Positions 1-7,674 of a DNA stretch of 64,000 nt are shown in pieces. The notes beneath the pieces were generated by a model. The model was not told the DNA's origin. It did no database searches and worked only from the letters and a program-made list of their open reading frames with translations. A program made the position numbers and the translations under genes. The stretch is from Polynucleobacter sp. AP-Titi-500A-B4 (GTDB lineage: Bacteria; Pseudomonadota; Gammaproteobacteria; Burkholderiales; Burkholderiaceae). The stretch spans positions 1,520,120 through 1,584,119 of the forward strand of contig NZ_CP061311.1 in NCBI RefSeq assembly GCF_018688095.1, written 5' to 3'. The stretch's first letter is position 1, and each line of letters opens with the position of its first letter.

Positions 1-381
1 GTTCCAGGACCCAATATCGTCAACCTTGCCGTGTGTATTGGCTCCCGTTTTGGTGGTGCTTGGGGTGCTGCTGCTGCTGTACTAGGCTTGACTCTCGGGC
101 CAATCTCCATTGTCATGCTTTTAGCAGTTTTGTACGAGCACTATAGCTATCTTGATTCTGTCAAAGGCGTGCTCCGCGGAATATCTGCCGTGGGTGTCGG
201 CTTAATTGCCTCCACAGGATTCAAAATGCTGAAGGATGAGTTTCGCTATCCAGCGATGTTCATTGTGGTTATCGTCACCATACTCAGCGCTAGTTATTTT
301 CATCTCGGCTTGGGCTGGGTGGTACTCATCTCCTCACCATTGGCATTAGTCTTGGCTTGGAAGAAAGCGCACTCTGAATGA
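1..381 (+). CDS. Chromate transporter, N-terminal-half subunit (5' truncated by window edge)
   Basis: The frame is open from base 1 and lacks its start, so only the last 126 residues are present. The fragment begins with the PGPN signature of the CHR (ChrA) family (residues 2-5) followed by several hydrophobic segments ending in a short basic tail. In this family one or two adjacent half-length genes form an inner-membrane anion carrier, usually annotated as chromate/sulfate antiporter. The stop overlaps the start of the next gene (ATGA at 378-381), so the two halves are translationally coupled. Substrate cannot be inferred from sequence; chromate is only the family name. Confidence 0.85.
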   Translation, partial: VPGPNIVNLAVCIGSRFGGAWGAAAAVLGLTLGPISIVMLLAVLYEHYSYLDSVKGVLRGISAVGVGLIASTGFKMLKDEFRYPAMFIVVIVTILSASYFHLGLGWVVLISSPLALVLAWKKAHSE

Positions 382-899
382 GTATTCTTCTTAGCCTCTT
401 TCTAAAACTTTCTGCTTTCTCCTTAATTGCATTTGGCGGTGTAAATGCCCTGCTTCCAGTGCTTTTTAACTTAGCCGTAAATCAAGAGCATTGGATTGAT
501 GTCCAAACCTTCTCAGACTACTTCGCAATAGCACAAGCAGCACCAGGCCCGAATTTCATGACCGTCACCCTATTGGGCTGGCATGTCCATGGAGTTATCG
601 GTGCGCTCGTTGCCACACTAGCAATTGCATGGCCGTCTTCAATCTTGATCTTTTATTTACAGCGCCTGATCCTGGGCATGAAAGATCCCCTAAAAAAACA
701 AGCCATTCAATATGCTGCCGCTGCGCTTGCAATTGGCCTGGTTCTCTCTTCAGCATGGCAAATTGCTTTGCAGATTAATCAAAGTGTTGCAGCCTACCTG
801 TTGACGATCGGTACGATTGCGATTACCTTGTTTACACGTTGGCACCCTTTGTATTTGATTGCCCTCGGGGCTGCACTAGGCTTGCTAGGTCTTATCTAA
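378..899 (+). CDS. Chromate transporter, C-terminal-half subunit
   Basis: This 173-residue protein is a complete half-size CHR domain. It has an N-terminal FGG turn at residues 19-21 and the PGPNF signature at 56-60, the same landmark as in the preceding gene, and about five to six membrane segments. It begins at the ATGA overlap with the upstream half, which supports production of both halves as a heteromeric inner-membrane carrier. Length and layout match the known split (short-chain) ChrA pairs. The following Bug receptor starts only 11 bases later and may be cotranscribed. The transported anion is not determinable here. Confidence 0.85.
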   Translation: MSILLSLFLKLSAFSLIAFGGVNALLPVLFNLAVNQEHWIDVQTFSDYFAIAQAAPGPNFMTVTLLGWHVHGVIGALVATLAIAWPSSILIFYLQRLILGMKDPLKKQAIQYAAAALAIGLVLSSAWQIALQINQSVAAYLLTIGTIAITLFTRWHPLYLIALGAALGLLGLI

Positions 900-910
900 T
901 AAGGATCAAA

Positions 911-1888
911 ATGAAACTTGCTCGTTGCTTTCTGATATGGATTGGCTTCATTAGCGTTTTCACTGTTGGTCCTGTAAAAGCTCAAGCCAGCTACCCGAAT
1001 AAGCCTATCAACTTTGTGGTTCCATATGGTGCCGGTGGTGGAGCGGATTCGCGCAGTCGTCAAATTGCACAAAAGATGAGTGTGATTTTGAAGCAACCCA
1101 TCATCGTTGATAACAAACCTGGTGCCGGCGGAAATATTGGTACTGAATTTATTTCTCGCGCAGCTCCAGATGGTTACACCATCGGTATGGGCAACTTTGC
1201 TCCAATGGCTGTCAATAAAACATTGTTTGGCAATCTGCGTTACGACCCTGAAACCGATATCACGCCCATTGTATTGATTGAAAAAGGGCCATTGGTATTG
1301 GTTGTTAATCCCAATTCACCATACAAAACTCTTCAGGACATTATTAATGCTGCTAAGGCCAAGCCTGGCACTCTCACTTTTTCATCTGGGGGCATCGGTG
1401 GAAGCCATCAACTCTCCGCAGAGATCTTTAAACAAAGTGCTGGAATCGATATGATTCATGTGCCCTATAAAAGTGGCTCAGCTGGCTTAACAGACCTCAT
1501 GGCAGGCAATGTCACGATGATGTTTGATCAAATGTATTCAGCCCTGCCGAGCATTAAGGCCGATAAGTTGCGTCCGATTGCCATTACCAGCAAGAAACGT
1601 TCTCCATTACTTCCAAACGTACCAAGCTTCACTGAACTTGGATACCCAAAAGTTGAAGTGCTCAATTGGCAAGGCTTGATTGCGCCAAAGGGAACTCCAA
1701 AAGAGATTATTGATAAGTTAAATGCGGCGGCCAACGAGGCCTTAAAAGATCCTCAACTAAGAGAGTTGATGCTTTCACAGGGAAATGAAATTGGTGGAGG
1801 AACCCCAGCAGATTTTGCGGCACTCATTCGCTCAGAATCAATTAAATGGGGTGCAGTTGTCAGGATTGCAAAAATTAAGCCTGAGTAA
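911..1888 (+). CDS. Bug-family tripartite tricarboxylate transporter receptor
   Basis: A periplasmic solute-binding protein of the Bug (TctC-like) family, 325 residues. The start at 911 was chosen over an upstream ATG at 839 because AAGGA lies at 901-905 and this start gives a signal peptide of about 25 residues ending near VKAQA. The mature protein opens with the family pattern YPNKPI and the PYGAGGGADSRSR loop (residues 38-50) that closes over a carboxylate ligand. The usual VPYKSG and AITSKKRSPLLPNVPSF signatures follow. No TctA/TctB permease is nearby, so it is an orphan receptor; the ligand is unknown. It follows the chromate transporter by 11 bases. Confidence 0.9.
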   Translation: MKLARCFLIWIGFISVFTVGPVKAQASYPNKPINFVVPYGAGGGADSRSRQIAQKMSVILKQPIIVDNKPGAGGNIGTEFISRAAPDGYTIGMGNFAPMAVNKTLFGNLRYDPETDITPIVLIEKGPLVLVVNPNSPYKTLQDIINAAKAKPGTLTFSSGGIGGSHQLSAEIFKQSAGIDMIHVPYKSGSAGLTDLMAGNVTMMFDQMYSALPSIKADKLRPIAITSKKRSPLLPNVPSFTELGYPKVEVLNWQGLIAPKGTPKEIIDKLNAAANEALKDPQLRELMLSQGNEIGGGTPADFAALIRSESIKWGAVVRIAKIKPE

Positions 1889-1895
1889 GAAATAC

Positions 1896-1924
1896 AAATC
1901 AGAGAATTAATCGCCCTCTGATTT
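1896..1924. terminator. Weak hairpin between convergent genes
   Basis: Arms AAATCAGAG (1896-1904) and CTCTGATTT (1916-1924) pair perfectly around an 11-base loop between the Bug gene and crcB. There is no strong T-run on either strand, so it may be a weak bidirectional terminator. Confidence 0.4.
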
Positions 1925-1935
1925 ACCCCTGTGCC

Positions 1936-2313
1936 TTACTTTAGCGCTTGGTAGGTCAAAATACCTAAGAAGGTCAACACTAATGAGCCGATGAGGTGCA
2001 GCAAGGCCGTGCCCAAGGCCCAAGTAAATTCTCCGCGCTGAATAAATGCAATCACCTCAGCCGAGAAACTAGAGAAAGTTGTCAGACCCCCTAGAAAGCC
2101 AGTCACTACTAGAAGGCGCCATTCTGGTGATAGCTGGGGATTGTTACCAAAGAACGCTACTGCCAAACCTACGAGATAGCCACCTACTAAATTTGAAATC
2201 AGCGTTCCCAAAGGAATGACCGCAGCTGCGCCTACGGTCAATACATTAAAGCCTGCTCTTAATAAAGCACCAAGGCCGGCACCAAAGAAGATTGCGAAAA
2301 TAGAGAGCCACAT
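1936..2313 (-). CDS. crcB: Fluoride exporter CrcB (Fluc)
   Basis: A 125-residue membrane protein with four hydrophobic segments, the normal size of a dual-topology Fluc/CrcB channel. Visible family motifs are GAGLGALLR (residues 11-19), the NLVGGYLVGL segment (41-50) and TGFLGGLTTFSSFS (71-84), which contains the sodium-site and pore phenylalanines. It would export fluoride across the inner membrane. It starts 10 bases after the stop of the upstream dioxygenase gene on the same strand, so the two are probably cotranscribed and no room exists for a fluoride riboswitch in front of it. It is converging with the Bug gene on the other strand. Confidence 0.93.
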   Translation of the reverse strand: MWLSIFAIFFGAGLGALLRAGFNVLTVGAAAVIPLGTLISNLVGGYLVGLAVAFFGNNPQLSPEWRLLVVTGFLGGLTTFSSFSAEVIAFIQRGEFTWALGTALLHLIGSLVLTFLGILTYQALK

Positions 2314-2323
2314 AATCTTTTCT

Positions 2324-3103
2324 TTATTGAATAGAAAAACTCAGCATACTGATCGAACTCATTTCGATACCATCAACAAATACTTTGGCATGCTCGCCGT
2401 CTTGTTGTAAAGCTAAGGTATATAAAGCAGGCCAATAGTGCTCAGCAGTTGGAATGGATAGATGAGCAGCATCGCCATACTTTTCCCAATCAATCAACGG
2501 CTCATGATGATTGACCTGAATCTCAGAGGCAAAAAAATCATTAAAGTCTTTTGCCCATGGATACGGCTGTGCATCATCTTGCCAATGAATCGTACGCAAG
2601 TTATGCACTACGTTGCCGCTAGACAAAATCAAAATATTTTCATCCCGCAAGGGTCTTAATTGTTTAGCGAGCTCATAATGCTCGCGTGTCGACATAGATC
2701 CATCCAAGCTCAGCTGCACTACAGGAACATCCGCATTGGGATAGAGGTACTTGAGAACAGACCAAGCGCCATGATCAATACCCCACTCGTTTTCTTCCAG
2801 CACTACAGGAACATTCAATAACTCTTGAACCCGATCCGCTAAAGCAGGACTGCCTAATGCAGGATATTGAATATCAAACAGTGCTTGCGGAAACCCACCG
2901 AAGTCATGAATGGTTTTGGGTTTTTCCATCGCGGTAACCCAAGTACCTCGAGTTACCCAATGCGCTGAGATCACCAAAATGGCGTCTGGACGTTTGAGGG
3001 ATTTTCCTAAAGATGCCCATGCAGCTGTAAAGCGGTTGGGCTCTAAGGCATACATCGGACTGCCATGGCCAGCAAATACAGCAGGTTGGCGACGGCTAGT
3101 CAT
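2324..3103 (-). CDS. Class III extradiol (DODA/YgiD-type) dioxygenase
   Basis: A 259-residue LigB-superfamily protein resembling 4,5-DOPA extradiol dioxygenase and YgiD. Conserved metal and active-site histidines are visible: H13 in GHGSPMYAL, H48 in ISAHWV, H111 in DHGAW, H167 in NVVHN and H222 in AEHYWPALY. Such enzymes open catecholic rings with non-heme Fe or Zn. The biological substrate is unclear because no aromatic pathway genes are adjacent; its partner in the transcript is the fluoride exporter. The start at 3103 gives a family-typical N-terminus. The next upstream gene on this strand is a 45-residue membrane protein ending at 3113. Confidence 0.88.
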   Translation of the reverse strand: MTSRRQPAVFAGHGSPMYALEPNRFTAAWASLGKSLKRPDAILVISAHWVTRGTWVTAMEKPKTIHDFGGFPQALFDIQYPALGSPALADRVQELLNVPVVLEENEWGIDHGAWSVLKYLYPNADVPVVQLSLDGSMSTREHYELAKQLRPLRDENILILSSGNVVHNLRTIHWQDDAQPYPWAKDFNDFFASEIQVNHHEPLIDWEKYGDAAHLSIPTAEHYWPALYTLALQQDGEHAKVFVDGIEMSSISMLSFSIQ

Positions 3104-3112
3104 TAAGACTGA

Positions 3113-3250
3113 TTAACCGAATACGTAACCAGTATGAGCAGCCACCAATGCAAACAAAATCGCCAAGCTAGTTGCAGCAGCCAACATCACGATCAAAGTA
3201 ATGATCTTTTTGTTAACTTCTTCTTTAGATTCGTTGTGCCATTCGTTCAT
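3113..3250 (-). CDS. Small single-span membrane protein, 45 aa, unrecognised
   Basis: Too short for ordinary ORF calling, but well supported: an ATG at 3250 is preceded by AGAGGAT at good spacing, and the product has a charged N-terminus (MNEWHNESKEEVNKK) followed by one hydrophobic helix of about 22 residues rich in Ala, Leu and Ile, ending HTGYVFG. The stop lies 9 bases before the dioxygenase start, so it appears to lead the small protein-dioxygenase-crcB transcript. I do not recognise a family. The likely topology is cytoplasmic N-terminus with a single inner-membrane helix; function unknown. Confidence 0.72.
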   Translation of the reverse strand: MNEWHNESKEEVNKKIITLIVMLAAATSLAILFALVAAHTGYVFG

Positions 3251-3292
3251 GCTAAATCCTCTGTAAACACATTAATAATGCGTAATTATCCA

Positions 3293-3460
3293 CTATCGAC
3301 CGCGGCCAGCCTTGCGCATCATGCCTTTTCCGCCGCCAAAGCCAGCCTGAGGCCTACCAGCCGGTCCAGATGGGCCTTTTGGTGCTGGTGGGCGAGCTGG
3401 GGGCTTAGCTACTACAGGCTTTGCTGGGGTTTTGGGGTCTGTTTTCTTGTCATCAGTCAC
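3293..3460 (-). CDS. Small basic Pro/Gly-rich protein, 55 aa, unrecognised
   Basis: A GTG-initiated frame with an excellent ribosome-binding site (AGGAG, six bases before GTG). The 55-residue product is low complexity: an N-terminal MTDDKKTDPK, a middle rich in Pro, Ala and Lys, then a Gly-rich stretch and a basic tail KGMMRKAGRGR. Composition suggests an intrinsically disordered nucleic-acid- or ribosome-associated protein, but that is inference only. It is divergent from the site-2 protease gene (starts 3489) and lies 42 bases upstream of the 45-residue membrane protein on the same strand, so the small genes may share a transcript. Confidence 0.65.
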   Translation of the reverse strand: MTDDKKTDPKTPAKPVVAKPPARPPAPKGPSGPAGRPQAGFGGGKGMMRKAGRGR

Positions 3461-3488
3461 TTTTAGCTCCTATGGATATCATATTGCC

Positions 3489-4151
3489 ATGATTACTGAC
3501 TATTCTATCCAAGCCGTCGCTATTAATGCGATTCCCCTAATTTTTGCCATCACTATCCATGAGGCAGCCCACGGCTACGCAGCCCGTAAATTTGGGGATA
3601 ACACCGCCTATATGCTGGGTCGGGTGAGTCTCAATCCCGCCAAACATATAGACCCCGTCGGAACTATCTTGATTCCATTGGTACTTCTTTTAACGGGATC
3701 CCCCTTTTTGGTTGGCTATGCCAAACCCGTACCAGTAAATTTTGGGCGCCTGCGCAACCCCAGAATTGACTCGATCTGGGTCGCCTTAGCAGGCCCAGGC
3801 TCAAACTTCTTCCAAGCCCTGATTTGGGCCATCTTGCTGATCCTACTGTTGGGTTTTGGCATGAATGAAAAGTTCTTTATCTCCATGGCCCAAGCCGGCA
3901 TTACTTGGAACTTAGGTCTACTGGTTTTTAATCTTTTTCCGTTGCCGCCTTTAGATGGTGGGCGCATTCTGTCCAGCTTATTGCCTGCTCGCCAATCGAT
4001 TGCCTTGGGCAAGCTAGAGCCTTGGGGCTTTTTTATTGTCCTGGGACTAGTCTTTACTGGAATTATCGGCAGCCTTTGGATGGACCCCTTGATGGCCTTT
4101 TTTAAGTGGGTTGTGTATCTATTCACCATCCCGGTGCAGATGATTTTCTAA
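3489..4151 (+). CDS. Site-2 protease family (M50) membrane metalloprotease
   Basis: A 220-residue multi-span protein with the zinc motif HEAAH at residues 24-28 and the third-ligand motif NLFPLPPLDGG at 148-158 (Asp156), both inside hydrophobic segments as expected for intramembrane M50 proteases. The NPAKHIDP signature at 49-56 and the AGPGSN turn near 101-106 place it in the short PDZ-less subgroup (YwhC/SpoIVFB-like) rather than RseP. The start at 3489 was preferred because the longer frame from 3432 overlaps the divergent small gene. No Shine-Dalgarno is obvious. Substrate unknown. Confidence 0.9.
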   Translation: MITDYSIQAVAINAIPLIFAITIHEAAHGYAARKFGDNTAYMLGRVSLNPAKHIDPVGTILIPLVLLLTGSPFLVGYAKPVPVNFGRLRNPRIDSIWVALAGPGSNFFQALIWAILLILLLGFGMNEKFFISMAQAGITWNLGLLVFNLFPLPPLDGGRILSSLLPARQSIALGKLEPWGFFIVLGLVFTGIIGSLWMDPLMAFFKWVVYLFTIPVQMIF

Positions 4152-4240
4152 TGCCGCCGTCAAACAAAAGTCATCATTTGGGAGTATGCTGATTTCACAG
4201 AAGGCGGTCTTCATTAACAAAAAAATCTAAAGAGGTTCCC

Positions 4241-4693
4241 ATGAAACTACACAAAATCATTTTAGCGAGCACAGCGGCAACTCTAGCCATTGGTGCTGGC
4301 GCCGCGATGGCGCAATTTCAAAAACCAGAAGATGCGATCAAGTATCGCCAAAGTGTTTTCACTGTGATGGCAAACTCATTTAGCAAAATTGGTGCAGTTG
4401 TTAAAGGTGAAGCACCTTACAACAAAGATGATGTTGCTAAGAATGCTGCAATTGTTGCAACTCTCTCTCCATTGCCATGGCAAGCATTTGGTCCTGGCAC
4501 AGAAGGTGGTAAAGCACAATCTGATATTTGGTCTGATAACGCTAAGTTCAAGGCAGCTTCTGAAAAAATGCAATTAGCAGTGGTCGATCTCAACAAGGCA
4601 GCTCAGTCTGGCGACCTAGATAGCATTAAGAAAGCATTCGGTGCGGCAGGTGCAAGCTGCAAAGGTTGCCACGATGATTTCAGAAAAAAATAA
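4241..4693 (+). CDS. Cytochrome c-prime/c556 family protein
   Basis: A 150-residue periplasmic monoheme cytochrome. It has a clear signal peptide ending AAMAQ near residue 25, then an all-helical domain (FQKPEDAIKYRQSVFTVM is typical of the family), and a C-terminal heme motif CKGCH at 140-144, the position diagnostic of class II cytochromes c. AGAGG precedes the ATG at a normal distance. It converges on a b561-type membrane cytochrome whose stop is six bases away. Class II cytochromes may bind NO or transfer electrons; which applies here is not visible. Confidence 0.9.
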   Translation: MKLHKIILASTAATLAIGAGAAMAQFQKPEDAIKYRQSVFTVMANSFSKIGAVVKGEAPYNKDDVAKNAAIVATLSPLPWQAFGPGTEGGKAQSDIWSDNAKFKAASEKMQLAVVDLNKAAQSGDLDSIKKAFGAAGASCKGCHDDFRKK

Positions 4694-4698
4694 TCTGT

Positions 4699-5379
4699 TT
4701 ATTTAGTAATGAAGTAACCAACCACCACGGCAATAGCACTTAAGATTATTAAGGCCAGCGCGCGTTGTAGGCCTCCATCCTTGGAGGGTTGACCCAAGTC
4801 AGAAGGCAAATATTTTGCTTCTTCGCTTGGGTCGATTTCTTTGTCGCCGCTCAGCATCGGCTTGATTAAGTCTTCGCCTTTGTATTTTCGATAAAACCAA
4901 ATTGCAGCGATATGAATCGTAATCAAGGTATAGATTACGACTTGATTGCCTTCATGAATCTCAGACAAAAAGGAGACAACTACATTGGGTACATATTTAG
5001 CTAAGGGGCCCTGAAATGCAATCTCATCATCTACAAATAATCCCGTCAATACTTGAACACTTAAAACAAAGAGCAAAGCAAATACTGAGAGAGCGCCGAT
5101 GGGGTTGTGTCCCAAAAAGCGCGGAGACCTTCCTTGAAGGTAGGCCAAAATCGCTGCACGATTAGGGAAGAAAGTGATAAAGCGAGCGTGCCTTGAGCCA
5201 ACAAATCCCCAGACGATTCTAAAAATCAACAAGGTCAAAATGCTGTAGCCAAAGTAAGCATGCCACGCAATGGCATTGCCCCCCAAGTTGACACTAATCA
5301 GGCTGCCAACAATACAAAACACCAAGAACCAATGAAATAGGCGAATTGGCAAGTCCCAGACACGAATCGTTTTCTTCAT
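4699..5379 (-). CDS. Cytochrome b561-type membrane cytochrome
   Basis: A 226-residue protein of the cytochrome b561/Ni-Fe hydrogenase cytochrome b superfamily. It begins with VWDLPIRLFHW, a family hallmark in which His16 is a heme ligand, then HAYFGYSIL (His41), and a later helix ITIHIAAIWFYRKYKGEDL, giving four membrane helices and conserved histidines for two b hemes. The C-terminus has one extra hydrophobic segment. It probably passes electrons from the quinone pool to a soluble cytochrome such as the adjacent c556-like protein, although the two genes are convergent rather than one operon. Confidence 0.87.
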   Translation of the reverse strand: MKKTIRVWDLPIRLFHWFLVFCIVGSLISVNLGGNAIAWHAYFGYSILTLLIFRIVWGFVGSRHARFITFFPNRAAILAYLQGRSPRFLGHNPIGALSVFALLFVLSVQVLTGLFVDDEIAFQGPLAKYVPNVVVSFLSEIHEGNQVVIYTLITIHIAAIWFYRKYKGEDLIKPMLSGDKEIDPSEEAKYLPSDLGQPSKDGGLQRALALIILSAIAVVVGYFITK

Positions 5380-5420
5380 ACCTTAAGAATAAAGCAGAAA
5401 CTCCCTTAAACTCACTAAAA

Positions 5421-6626
5421 ATGAACCCCAGCAAAGCCTTTAAAACTCTATTGCTTTATCGCATTGGCGCGACGCTTAGCTACCAAATTACGATGGTGGC
5501 AGTTGGCTGGCATATCTACGAAATTACCAATAGCGTAGTTTCATTGGGTTTGATTGGTTTAGCCGAGCTGGTGCCCTACTTTCTGCTGGCACTCTATGCA
5601 GGTCATGCGGTGGATCATTACTCTCGCAAACTGATTGCTGCGATTGCCTGCGTCATTCATATTGGGGTGGCTTTATTTCTAACAGCGATTGCATTGGGCT
5701 GGCTAATGCCACCAGTCCCTTTGATTTACATCGCCATTGCCTTTATTGGAGCGGGCCGCGCCTTATTAAGACCTTCTTATACCGCCATCTTTGGACAAAT
5801 TATTCCCAGAGAGTATTTGCCACGTTATACGGCATATGCATCTTCAGCATTTCAAATTTGCGTTGTCGCTGGCCCTGGCCTGGGCGGCCTGATGATTGGC
5901 TTTGCTGGACTAGAGTGGACTTATCTTCTCGCTGGGCTCAGTGGTGCTATAGGCCTATATGGCGTTACCTTCCTAAATGCACCACAAGAAAAAATCAGTC
6001 AACTCTCAGGGCATTTCTTCAAAAGTTTTTTAGAGGGCTTTGATTATGTTCGAAAGCATGAGCTCATTCTAGGCATCATGGCTTTAGATATGTTTGCCGT
6101 TTTGTTTGGCGGCGCCGTTTCTATCCTTCCTGCATTTGTTAAAGAAGTGTTAGATGCTGGGCCAGAAGCATTAGGCATTCTGCGTGCAGCACCAGCAGCG
6201 GGCGCAGTGATTACTGGCATCTATTTGGCTAAGCGGCCATTGCTAACTGATTCCGGTAAGCACTTATTTCTATCGGTAGCAGGATTTGGTGTGGCGATCA
6301 TTGCTTTTGGTCTCTCTAGCCATCTGTGGGTTTGCGCATTCTTCTTGTTTATTTCGGGATGTTGCGACTCAGTGTCGGTGGTGATTCGGGGTAGCATCAT
6401 GCAACTGACCACCCCAGATCACATGCGCGGCAGAATCAGCGCCATCAACGGAATCTTTATTGGCTCTTCGAATGAACTAGGCGCACTAGAGTCTGGAATA
6501 GCGGCTAGCATGCTGGGCTTAGTGCCCTCTATTGTGTTTGGTGGAGTCGCCACCATTGCAATCGTCTTGATCACCTATCGACTCGCACCTCATCTGAGTA
6601 AACTCCATCTCAAAGATATTTCTTAG
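5421..6626 (+). CDS. MFS transporter, EntS/DitE-like
   Basis: A 401-residue, 12-segment major facilitator resembling the EntS enterobactin exporter group. The N-terminus YRIGATLSYQITMVAVGWHIYEIT is characteristic, followed by an AGHAVDHYSRK loop (MFS motif A region) and a RGSIMQLTTPDHMRGRISAIN loop late in the protein that is typical of this subfamily. The internal ATG at 5421 was preferred to 5346 because the longer form overlaps the divergent b561 gene and lacks family residues. No siderophore genes are near, so the exported compound is unknown. Confidence 0.85.
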   Translation: MNPSKAFKTLLLYRIGATLSYQITMVAVGWHIYEITNSVVSLGLIGLAELVPYFLLALYAGHAVDHYSRKLIAAIACVIHIGVALFLTAIALGWLMPPVPLIYIAIAFIGAGRALLRPSYTAIFGQIIPREYLPRYTAYASSAFQICVVAGPGLGGLMIGFAGLEWTYLLAGLSGAIGLYGVTFLNAPQEKISQLSGHFFKSFLEGFDYVRKHELILGIMALDMFAVLFGGAVSILPAFVKEVLDAGPEALGILRAAPAAGAVITGIYLAKRPLLTDSGKHLFLSVAGFGVAIIAFGLSSHLWVCAFFLFISGCCDSVSVVIRGSIMQLTTPDHMRGRISAINGIFIGSSNELGALESGIAASMLGLVPSIVFGGVATIAIVLITYRLAPHLSKLHLKDIS

Positions 6627-6648
6627 AAATGGTTGCAGAGTTTAAAAA

Positions 6649-7590
6649 CTATTTAATTTCTGGCAACTCTTTTTGGATAATCTTGAGACCTTCACGTAAG
6701 GCATCTTGATAGCGTTCGCGCTCAGCTTTAATTGACTCTTTTGTCCATGAATAAAAGCCTTCACCTGTCTTCATGCCAAATTTTCCACTCTCAACACGCT
6801 CACTCAAACACTTCGCAATCGTTTGTGAATTATTGAGTGATGGATAAATCGTTGCACCACCAGCAGCATGGATCTCTAGCCCTGCGTGATCCCGTTGCAT
6901 AGCAGGGCCAGCAGCGATATAGCGGAAGCCGAAACCAAAGCGCACCGCCTTATCAATATCTTCCACAGTACAAATGCCTTCATCAACCATGGAGAACGCT
7001 TCACGCGATAAAGCATGCTGCAAACGATTTGCCAAGAATCCAGGTAAGTCTTTTTTCACTGTCACAGGCACCATACCGCATGCAGTCATCAATCGAGTCA
7101 GACTGTCGCCAACCATCGGCGATGTTTTTGCTCCGTAGACTACTTCAACACAAGGAATCAAATGTGCCGGCATAAAGAAATGTAAGCCAATCATGCGCGC
7201 AGCCGTTTTTAAGCCGTTGGCAATTTCGCTAATTGGAAAACTGGTGCTATTGCTAGCCAATACTGCCTCAGGCTTTGCATACTTTTCTAGCTTTGCAAAT
7301 AGTTCACGCTTAATGTCTAAGCGCTCTGGCACGCACTCAATGACCAAATCGATATCAGCCCAATCTACTTCCTCCAGTGATCCTGCTACAGATAATAGGT
7401 GGATACGATTTTCATAACCTAACTCGGTCATGGTGTTCACAAAATAGTCCGGCAAAAGTGCACGACGCTCAGTCGTTGGTTCAACCACCTGAACAGCGCA
7501 ACCGCCACGTGCGCAAACCGCGGCGACATCGGCGCCCATGGTACCGCCACCGACAACGACTACCTTGGTTTCTGCTGGGGTAAACAACAT
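6649..7590 (-). CDS. 3-hydroxyacyl-CoA dehydrogenase family protein
   Basis: A 313-residue NAD-dependent dehydrogenase with a Rossmann GGGTMG motif at 14-19, the SNSTSFPISEIA stretch, GLHFFMPAH with the catalytic His137, and DLPGFLANRLQ at 181-191 leading into the C-terminal helical domain. This resembles 3-hydroxybutyryl-CoA dehydrogenases and the related carnitine and gulonate dehydrogenases. The start at 7590 is set by AGGAG eight bases upstream; a longer frame reaches 7635. It is divergent from the 2-hydroxyacid dehydrogenase-TRAP operon, which makes a role with the same substrate plausible. The exact substrate is unresolved. Confidence 0.85.
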   Translation of the reverse strand: MLFTPAETKVVVVGGGTMGADVAAVCARGGCAVQVVEPTTERRALLPDYFVNTMTELGYENRIHLLSVAGSLEEVDWADIDLVIECVPERLDIKRELFAKLEKYAKPEAVLASNSTSFPISEIANGLKTAARMIGLHFFMPAHLIPCVEVVYGAKTSPMVGDSLTRLMTACGMVPVTVKKDLPGFLANRLQHALSREAFSMVDEGICTVEDIDKAVRFGFGFRYIAAGPAMQRDHAGLEIHAAGGATIYPSLNNSQTIAKCLSERVESGKFGMKTGEGFYSWTKESIKAERERYQDALREGLKIIQKELPEIK

Positions 7591-7639
7591 GACATATTCT
7601 CCTGGAGGGGAGGACTTTTTTTCGAAAATCCTCATACAA

Positions 7640-7655
7640 TGGAAGCATTATTCCA
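7640..7655. promoter_or_regulatory. Candidate operator TGGAA-N6-TTCCA
   Basis: A 5-bp inverted repeat (7640-7644 and 7651-7655) sits in the 84-base gap between the divergent dehydrogenase and the 2-hydroxyacid dehydrogenase-TRAP operon. It is a plausible regulator site by position and symmetry only; no regulator gene is adjacent. Confidence 0.35.
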
Positions 7656-7674
7656 ATAAAAAATAGAGACAGAC

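Noticed and set aside
378..899. Frameshift splitting a single full-length chromate transporter
   Set aside because: Each half carries its own PGPN motif and the ATGA overlap is the normal arrangement of two-gene short-chain ChrA systems.
2314..2323. Fluoride riboswitch in front of crcB
   Set aside because: The gap to the upstream gene is only ten bases, too short for a riboswitch; none seen farther upstream.
2324..2345. TTTATTGAATA resembling the core of the photolyase-region element
   Set aside because: Only 11 bases match, flanks differ, and it lies in the 3' coding end of the dioxygenase gene.
3716..4129. 137-codon minus-strand frame inside the site-2 protease gene
   Set aside because: It is antisense to a clear HExxH protease with a family-typical sequence; no ribosome-binding site and low-complexity basic product.
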